Below the pieces are notes generated by a model. The model did no database searches. It was given only the letters and a program-made list of their open reading frames with translations, and was not told where the DNA came from. 11,938 nt of DNA. It comes from Akkermansiaceae bacterium. Lineage in GTDB: Bacteria; Verrucomicrobiota; Verrucomicrobiia; Verrucomicrobiales; Akkermansiaceae. The DNA lies in contig JALZUI010000146.1 in assembly GCA_023301545.1 (NCBI GenBank), positions 1-11,938 on the forward strand, written 5' to 3'. Positions 7,204-11,938 of the stretch are shown here, one piece after another. Each line of letters starts with the position of its first letter. Positions within the stretch are counted from its first letter, which is position 1. A program made the translations under genes and the position numbers.

Positions 7204-8234
7204 ACGATCTTCCCGTCTTTTAGCTCAAACACCTGAGCATCGACCTCGCCCCAATGAATTTGGGTCGTGGTTAAGATCGTTTGTGCAGTCTTAGGGAATG
7301 CTTGCATCAGCGCCTGACGCCGTTGCTCATCCAGCTCACCAAACACGTCATCTACGAGATAAACCACCTCGGAATGAGGCTGTGACTCTAAGAGCCTCCC
7401 TTGTGCTAGACGCAGGGCGATGGCTAAAGTCCGTTGTTGACCTTCGCTCGCAAAGTCTGAGGCTACACGATTATCTACAAGCACTGAAAAATCATCACGA
7501 TGTGCTCCTATCAAGGTCTGTTTCATCAGCCTATCGCGTTCTACTCTCTCTTCCAAATCCTGCGCTAGATTTAACGACGAGGGACGGTAAGAGATCGAAA
7601 ACGTCTCCTTAGAAGCGGCGATTGTATGATGAGATTCCTCAATATAGGGTAACAAGTCATGAATGATCTTCTGACGAGTAGTAATGAGAAACTCCCCGTG
7701 ACGCACTACCAGCTCAGTAAAGGCCTGAAAGTTCCCATCGTGACTACGTCCGTCCTTAAGTAAGGCGTTACGAGAGCGCAGTGCCTTCGTATAATCCCGT
7801 AATGAACGAGCATAGAGCGGACTCATTTGCGCTCCTATGGTGTCTAAAAAACGACGGCGGCGCTCACCCGTACCACGGATTAGTTCCAGGTCTCTATTCT
7901 CCATCCAAACGATGCGCGGACTATTCTCTAAATAATCTTTTTTCTTACAAGGAGCACCGTCTTGGGAGAGCTCAAACTTGCGGTCTTGATACACCGCCTT
8001 GAATAACCCTTGCTCGGTTTGAATAGCAACCCCGCTCCCGTCCTTCCCCTCTCGTACAATTTGCGATTGGCGCGAGGCCCGAGGCGAACCGAGACGAGAA
8101 GCTACTGCGATTGCCTCTAACAAACTCGTTTTCCCCTGCGCATTAGCTCCGGTAAAAAAGACACAGCGATGCTCCAGATCGAGTGCTACAGCCTCAAAAC
8201 AACGGAAGTCAATTAATCGAAGGGAGGTAATCAA
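7200..8234 (-). CDS. recF: DNA replication and repair protein RecF
   Basis: This 344-residue SMC-like ATPase (E. coli RecF has 357) helps load RecA at single-strand gaps together with RecO and RecR. The N-terminus SLRLIDFRCF is followed by a Walker A motif, GANAQGKT (29-36). The ABC-type signature SEGQQRT lies at 263-269, and a Walker B motif, YLVDDVFGELD, has Asp295-Asp296. The start is TTG at 8234: an in-frame TAA four codons upstream leaves no alternative except a non-standard ATT, and the resulting N-terminus fits the family. Only a weak purine stretch lies upstream. The gene begins 25 nt after dinG, so co-transcription is likely. It is not next to dnaA, dnaN or gyrB, the classic neighbourhood. 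Its stop shares TTAA (7200-7203) with the convergent metH gene. Confidence 0.94.
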   Translation of the reverse strand: MITSLRLIDFRCFEAVALDLEHRCVFFTGANAQGKTSLLEAIAVASRLGSPRASRQSQIVREGKDGSGVAIQTEQGLFKAVYQDRKFELSQDGAPCKKKDYLENSPRIVWMENRDLELIRGTGERRRRFLDTIGAQMSPLYARSLRDYTKALRSRNALLKDGRSHDGNFQAFTELVVRHGEFLITTRQKIIHDLLPYIEESHHTIAASKETFSISYRPSSLNLAQDLEERVERDRLMKQTLIGAHRDDFSVLVDNRVASDFASEGQQRTLAIALRLAQGRLLESQPHSEVVYLVDDVFGELDEQRRQALMQAFPKTAQTILTTTQIHWGEVDAQVFELKDGKIV

Positions 8235-8259
8235 AATCTCTTAAACTCTCATATTCAGC

Positions 8260-10290
8260 TTAACCAATCAGCTCACTGGCGTTTTTAATATACTTTACGG
8301 GCGAAGGCTCTAAGCACTGTAGGAAAGTCTCTCCGTACCGTTTATTAACGATTCGGCTATCGAGTAATAAAACCTTTCCCTGGTCTTTCCCGGAGCGTAT
8401 CAAGCGCCCTACTCCCTGGCGAAATTTAAGAACCGCCTCGGGCAGAGAATAATCCATAAATGAATTCCCCCCGCGCTTGGTTATATCCTCTAAACGAGCT
8501 TGTACGACAGGGTGGCTCGGCACCTCGAAAGGCAAGCGCGCGATGATGACATTACTCAGCGCCTCCCCCGGTACATCCACTCCTGTCCAAAAACTATCCG
8601 TCCCCAGAAGCACTCCATTTTTCGATTTACGAAAGTTTTCCAGCATCTGCTGACGAGGGGTTCCTGTTCCCTGTACAAAACAATCCCAACCATGGTGATC
8701 ACACTGTAAGCGCACTTGCTCCGCAACGATCGACATATCTCGGTAACTAGTAAAGAGGACAAAAGCACGCCCATCACAATACTGTAAAAAAGAGGTGATC
8801 CAAGTCGTCAGGTCTTGACTATAATACTGGCTTTTAGGTTCACACATCCCACTCGCGACATAAGTTTCCATCTGCGTCGCTAAATTAAACGGGCTACCTA
8901 CTACCAGCTCAGAAGCCGTCTCAGCTCCTACTCGTTTCTTAAAGTATCGAATATCTCCATCTCGTACAGATAGCGTCGCGCTGGTCATAATCGCGCTCCG
9001 TTTACTACTAAACAAAACGCTACGCAGACGCTCCGCAATATCAATAGGCGCTGATCGTAAGGTCACTGATCCAAAGTCTCCACGTGCAGGCTCTGCCCAG
9101 TACACCGAATTTTGATCCTCCATGTTCAGGAATTGAGCCACTCCATCACAAACCTCTCCCAATCTACGAACGGCATCATTGATTTCACTCTGTAGCATTT
9201 CGTCCTCAGAATCCTCTCCTAGATTACTAAGCTCCAGGCGCAGGCGCTGTAGAGAAGCCCCTAAGGTATTTTCTACGATATCAGGTTCACGTACTCGTAC
9301 TTCGCTAGCAGGGCGCTGGCCGTTTACATGCTCCCCGTCAGGGAAGATTGCTTCGGTTACATTATCAAAGAACTCCCCTGCCTGATCGGCTGCTTCCTCT
9401 ACCGTAGGCGCTAAATCCAAGCGTTGAGCAGCCCGAAGGATCCCCTTATTGTTACGTGAATTGAAGATTTTATTGAGCTCCATCCGTAGCCCACCTGCGC
9501 TAATATTAAGCCCTAATTGCTTAGCCGCCACGTTCTCAAGTGTATGAGCCTCATCAAAAACAATAAAGTCACGCTGAAAGAGAAACCCCTCGCGATCTTC
9601 CGCATCATCTAGATCCAGAAGGGAGAAAAAGAGGTTATGGTTCAGAATAATGACATGCGAATTATTTGCCCGTTTACGAGCTTCTTGGTAGTGACATTTA
9701 CCCGATCCACCGCAGCGTTTCTGTGAGCATAAATCAGCTTCACTGCAGACTTGCTGCCAGACCTTATAACTCGGTTTAAAATCAAGATCAGAAAGCGTTC
9801 CGTCTTCAGTCTCTAGCGACCATTCATAAATGCGCTTCAGTTCCAGAGACTCAGAAGAGGTAAAGAGATCCCCCCTGCCCTGTAAGGCACGTTTGAGACG
9901 AGTCGGGCAAAGGTAATTTTGGCGTCCCTTGAGGAGAGTATAAGTGATCTCAGCTCCTAGCAATCGAGCCGCCAAGGGGACGTCCTTGTTCAAAAGCTGT
10001 TCTTGTAAATTAATCGTATGCGTACTCACCAAGCATTTCTTACCTGATTCTAGAGCGTACTTAATACTAGGGATCAGATACGCTAGGCTTTTCCCCACGC
10101 CTGTACCAGCCTCGGCTACCAGAGAACCTTGGTCGATTAAGGTTTGTGCAATCTCACCCGCAAGCTGCTGTTGCTGAGGACGGTATTCGTATTGAGCGGA
10201 CTTAGAGAGCGCGCCCCCTTCCGCAAACGCGTACTGCGTCTCTGATACCAGAGCATCCAACGCTCCTTGCCCCTCTGAAATACCGATCAT
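8260..10290 (-). CDS. dinG: DinG-family ATP-dependent DNA helicase (XPD-like, iron-sulfur)
   Basis: This is a superfamily 2 helicase of the DinG/YoaA (XPD-like) group, expected to unwind DNA 5' to 3' during repair. From ATG 10290 it has 676 residues (E. coli DinG has 716). Walker A is EAGTGVGKS with Lys67. Four cysteines, 128, 188, 193 and 199, have the spacing of the E. coli [4Fe-4S] ligands; a further Cys182 lies nearby. DEAH is at 246-249, and the C-terminal motifs include GTDSFWTGVDVPG and QGVGRLIRS (625-633). An in-frame TTG at 10332 would add 14 residues (690 in all), but it lies 6 nt from the upstream hairpin and gives an over-long N-terminus, so I prefer the ATG. Neither start has a Shine-Dalgarno. 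recF follows after 25 nt. YoaA would be an equally fair name; no exonuclease domain is fused. Confidence 0.9.
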   Translation of the reverse strand: MIGISEGQGALDALVSETQYAFAEGGALSKSAQYEYRPQQQQLAGEIAQTLIDQGSLVAEAGTGVGKSLAYLIPSIKYALESGKKCLVSTHTINLQEQLLNKDVPLAARLLGAEITYTLLKGRQNYLCPTRLKRALQGRGDLFTSSESLELKRIYEWSLETEDGTLSDLDFKPSYKVWQQVCSEADLCSQKRCGGSGKCHYQEARKRANNSHVIILNHNLFFSLLDLDDAEDREGFLFQRDFIVFDEAHTLENVAAKQLGLNISAGGLRMELNKIFNSRNNKGILRAAQRLDLAPTVEEAADQAGEFFDNVTEAIFPDGEHVNGQRPASEVRVREPDIVENTLGASLQRLRLELSNLGEDSEDEMLQSEINDAVRRLGEVCDGVAQFLNMEDQNSVYWAEPARGDFGSVTLRSAPIDIAERLRSVLFSSKRSAIMTSATLSVRDGDIRYFKKRVGAETASELVVGSPFNLATQMETYVASGMCEPKSQYYSQDLTTWITSFLQYCDGRAFVLFTSYRDMSIVAEQVRLQCDHHGWDCFVQGTGTPRQQMLENFRKSKNGVLLGTDSFWTGVDVPGEALSNVIIARLPFEVPSHPVVQARLEDITKRGGNSFMDYSLPEAVLKFRQGVGRLIRSGKDQGKVLLLDSRIVNKRYGETFLQCLEPSPVKYIKNASELIG

Positions 10291-10338
10291 ACAGATAAAC
10301 TGGTAGAGATCGCCCTCTCTGGCAATAGGCAATTAACA

Positions 10339-10370
10339 GAAAAAGCTCCACCCTGAGGTGGAGCTTTTTC
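10339..10370 (-). terminator. Strong hairpin terminator after rpmB, symmetric on both strands
   Basis: A perfect 14-bp stem, GAAAAAGCTCCACC (10339-10352) with GGTGGAGCTTTTTC (10357-10370), closes on a 4-nt loop. On the minus strand the stem ends in a run of five T residues, as in an intrinsic terminator for rpmB. The mirrored A-run would also let it work on the plus strand. It sits 33 nt after the rpmB stop and 48 nt before the dinG ATG. Confidence 0.85.
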
Positions 10371-10403
10371 AATACGATTTAACGTATGATAATAACGAAT
10401 CAA

Positions 10404-10667
10404 TTAGATGAGGCCAGCTGCTTCAAGAGTAGCTTTAGCTCCGTTTTTGTTGATTGTTTTGAACGCTTTGGCTGTTGCCTTAATTTTCACGTAACGTCCT
10501 TCTTCAGGAATGAAAACACGCTTAGTTTGAAGGTTAGGAGTAACCTTACGCTTAACTGTTTTGGTAACGTGACGACCGATACCACCTTTTTTCTTTGCAA
10601 GACCGGAACGGTGGATTTTACGTCCTACGCGAACTCTAGAACCTCTGATTGAACATACTTTAGCCAT
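10404..10667 (-). CDS. rpmB: 50S ribosomal protein L28
   Basis: This small basic protein of 87 residues (E. coli L28 has 78) is a structural part of the large ribosomal subunit. It begins MAKVCSIRGSRVRVG and contains KKKGGIGRHVTKTVKR followed by PNLQTKRVF, the conserved core of bacterial L28. Only one cysteine (Cys5) is present, so it is a zinc-free form. It is not followed by rpmG (L33), a common partner. A good promoter lies directly upstream and a strong hairpin directly downstream, so it appears to be mainly a single-gene unit. No Shine-Dalgarno precedes the ATG, even though ribosomal proteins are highly expressed. Confidence 0.95.
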   Translation of the reverse strand: MAKVCSIRGSRVRVGRKIHRSGLAKKKGGIGRHVTKTVKRKVTPNLQTKRVFIPEEGRYVKIKATAKAFKTINKNGAKATLEAAGLI

Positions 10668-10695
10668 ATAAATGTGATATCGTTAGTGGACGCGG

Positions 10696-10725
10696 AGAAT
10701 AATGACACTTTCACTCTACTGTCAA
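10696..10725 (-). promoter_or_regulatory. rpmB: Probable sigma-70 promoter of rpmB
   Basis: On the minus strand a perfect TTGACA -35 (complement of 10720-10725) is followed, after 18 nt, by TATTCT (complement of 10696-10701), which matches four of six -10 bases. Transcription should start near 10689, giving a leader of roughly 20 nt before the rpmB ATG. Confidence 0.6.
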
Positions 10726-10809
10726 CGCTATTCCATAAAAAGTTATCTCTTTTGCAATTTCTCTGCTTCCTTACTTGCCAATAACGATTTTTTCGGTAGC
10801 AATTCCTTT

Positions 10810-11925
10810 ATGCTCAAAGCAGGAATCGTAGGACTACCAAACGTCGGCAAATCAACTCTCTTTAACGCTCTCACGCAATCACGTAAGGCGGAAGCGGCTA
10901 ATTTCCCCTTCTGTACGATCGACCCTAACATGGGAATCGTATCTGTACCCGATGGTCGCCTAGAGAAATTAGGTAAGCTTAACGGCACCCAGAAAATCAT
11001 TCCGGCAGCTTTCGAATTCGTTGACATTGCTGGCTTAGTAGAAGGAGCATCTCAGGGCGCAGGCCTAGGGAATAAGTTCCTTGCTAACATTCGCGAGGTT
11101 GACGCTATCGTCCAGGTTGTCCGTTGCTTTGAGAACGATGACATCATTCACGAAATGGGAAGCGTAGATCCTATTCGTGACATTGAGATTATTAATTCTG
11201 AGCTCCTCCTCTCCGACATTGCTGCCCTAGAGAAACGTAAAGAGTCTCGTGCCAAAAAAATTCGTCTAGGAGACAAAGAAGCTCTCGCTGAAATCGCGTT
11301 AATTGAAAAGCTCCTCCCCCACCTCGACGAGGGCAACCCTGCGACGACGCTTGAACTCGACGACGCAGAACAACTCATCCTCAAGGATTTCTTCCTCCTT
11401 ACCGCTAAGAAAACGATCTTCGCCTGTAATGTCAGCGAAGAAGAACTAGGTGAAGCCGCAAAAAATCCAGAAGGTCACCCCCTTGTCTCCAAGGTTAAGG
11501 AATATGCCTCCGATGCTCACGGCGCGGAATCAATCGTCATCTCAGCCCGCATTGAGGAAGAACTCATCGAGCTCTCAGAAGAAGATACGCAAATGTTCCT
11601 CGACGACCTAGGGGTTGAAGACTCAGGTGTCTCCACCCTCATCTCCGCCGCTTACTACCTCCTGGGCCTTCGTACTTATATTACATCTGGCGAAAAGGAA
11701 ACTAGAGCTTGGACCATTCTGGCTGGCGACAAAGCTCCTCGAGCGGCCGCTGCTATTCACAATGACTTCGAGCGAGGTTTCATCGCTGCCGAAGTTGTTC
11801 ATTATGACGACCTCATGGAGCTCGGTTCACGTGCTGCGGCCCGTGACGCAGGTAAGCTCCGCTCAGAAGGGAAAGAATACGTAGTCGAAGACGGTGACGT
11901 CATCGAATTCCGTTTCAACGTCTGA
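10810..11925 (+). CDS. ychF: Redox- and ribosome-associated ATPase YchF (Obg/OLA1 family)
   Basis: This 371-residue P-loop protein (E. coli YchF has 363) belongs to the universal YchF/OLA1 family, which binds ribosomes and modulates stress responses. The P-loop GLPNVGKS is at 8-15 and the G3 motif DIAG at 72-75. The usual NKxD base-recognition motif is replaced by NVSE (207-210), the YchF-type change linked to ATP rather than GTP preference. A helical insertion covers about 125-195. The TGS domain fills the C-terminus from about 287 (LRTYITSGEKETRAWTI) to the final EFRFNV. I chose ATG 10810 because the family starts just before GIVGLPNVGKS. An in-frame ATG at 10702 would add 36 unrelated residues and lies over the rpmB promoter. 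There is no Shine-Dalgarno and no clear promoter was found. It is divergent from rpmB. Confidence 0.95.
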   Translation: MLKAGIVGLPNVGKSTLFNALTQSRKAEAANFPFCTIDPNMGIVSVPDGRLEKLGKLNGTQKIIPAAFEFVDIAGLVEGASQGAGLGNKFLANIREVDAIVQVVRCFENDDIIHEMGSVDPIRDIEIINSELLLSDIAALEKRKESRAKKIRLGDKEALAEIALIEKLLPHLDEGNPATTLELDDAEQLILKDFFLLTAKKTIFACNVSEEELGEAAKNPEGHPLVSKVKEYASDAHGAESIVISARIEEELIELSEEDTQMFLDDLGVEDSGVSTLISAAYYLLGLRTYITSGEKETRAWTILAGDKAPRAAAAIHNDFERGFIAAEVVHYDDLMELGSRAAARDAGKLRSEGKEYVVEDGDVIEFRFNV

Positions 11926-11938
11926 CCTCCGAGCAAGA

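Noticed and set aside
10291..10332. Longer dinG from TTG at 10332
   Set aside because: It cannot be fully excluded, but it uses TTG 6 nt from the terminator hairpin and makes the N-terminus longer than usual before Walker A.
10386..10652. Plus-strand open frame of 88 codons opposite rpmB
   Set aside because: It lies fully antisense to a confident L28 gene and resembles no family; it is a by-product of the L28 codons.
10702..10809. Longer ychF from the in-frame ATG at 10702
   Set aside because: The extra 36 residues do not resemble any YchF N-terminus, and the region overlaps the rpmB promoter. The family begins immediately before the P-loop.

Overview
The window looks like ordinary chromosomal core DNA from a bacterium of moderate GC (by eye just under 50%). 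The best guess is Verrucomicrobiota, possibly Opitutae or Puniceicoccales. That guess rests on the L28 sequence style, a methionine synthase split in two, a large transmembrane Ser/Thr kinase, and start codons that almost never have a Shine-Dalgarno sequence. It comes from remembered family features, not from a search. There are no insertion sequences, phage genes, CRISPR arrays or toxin-antitoxin pairs.

Layout: 1-405 is the 3' end of a TatD-related metal-dependent hydrolase. 493-2874 is a Hanks-type Ser/Thr protein kinase with one membrane segment and a HEAT-like C-terminal region. 2975-3168 holds two identical tRNA-Glu(UUC) genes in tandem, followed by a terminator. 3298-7203 is cobalamin-dependent methionine synthase encoded by two adjacent genes: a homocysteine/zinc subunit, then a folate/B12/SAM-activation subunit. 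On the minus strand, read from high to low coordinates, are rpmB (L28), a strong terminator-like hairpin, a DinG-type iron-sulfur helicase, and recF. recF converges on metH and shares a TTAA with its stop codon. From 10810 to 11925 the plus strand carries ychF, divergent from rpmB.

Functionally, the two metH genes should make one enzyme activity that remethylates homocysteine using methyltetrahydrofolate. dinG and recF lie 25 nt apart and probably form a small DNA repair and recombination unit. rpmB, ychF and the tRNA genes serve translation. The kinase has the signature residues of an active enzyme and an extracytoplasmic domain that could sense or bind something, but its ligand and substrates cannot be read from the sequence.

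I found no convincing new multi-gene system. The points most worth a second look are the split and insert-bearing MetH, the perfect 13-bp inverted repeat just upstream of it, the kinase's unusual C-terminal domain, the rpmB/dinG hairpin, and the general lack of Shine-Dalgarno sequences. No annotated gap exceeds 300 bases.
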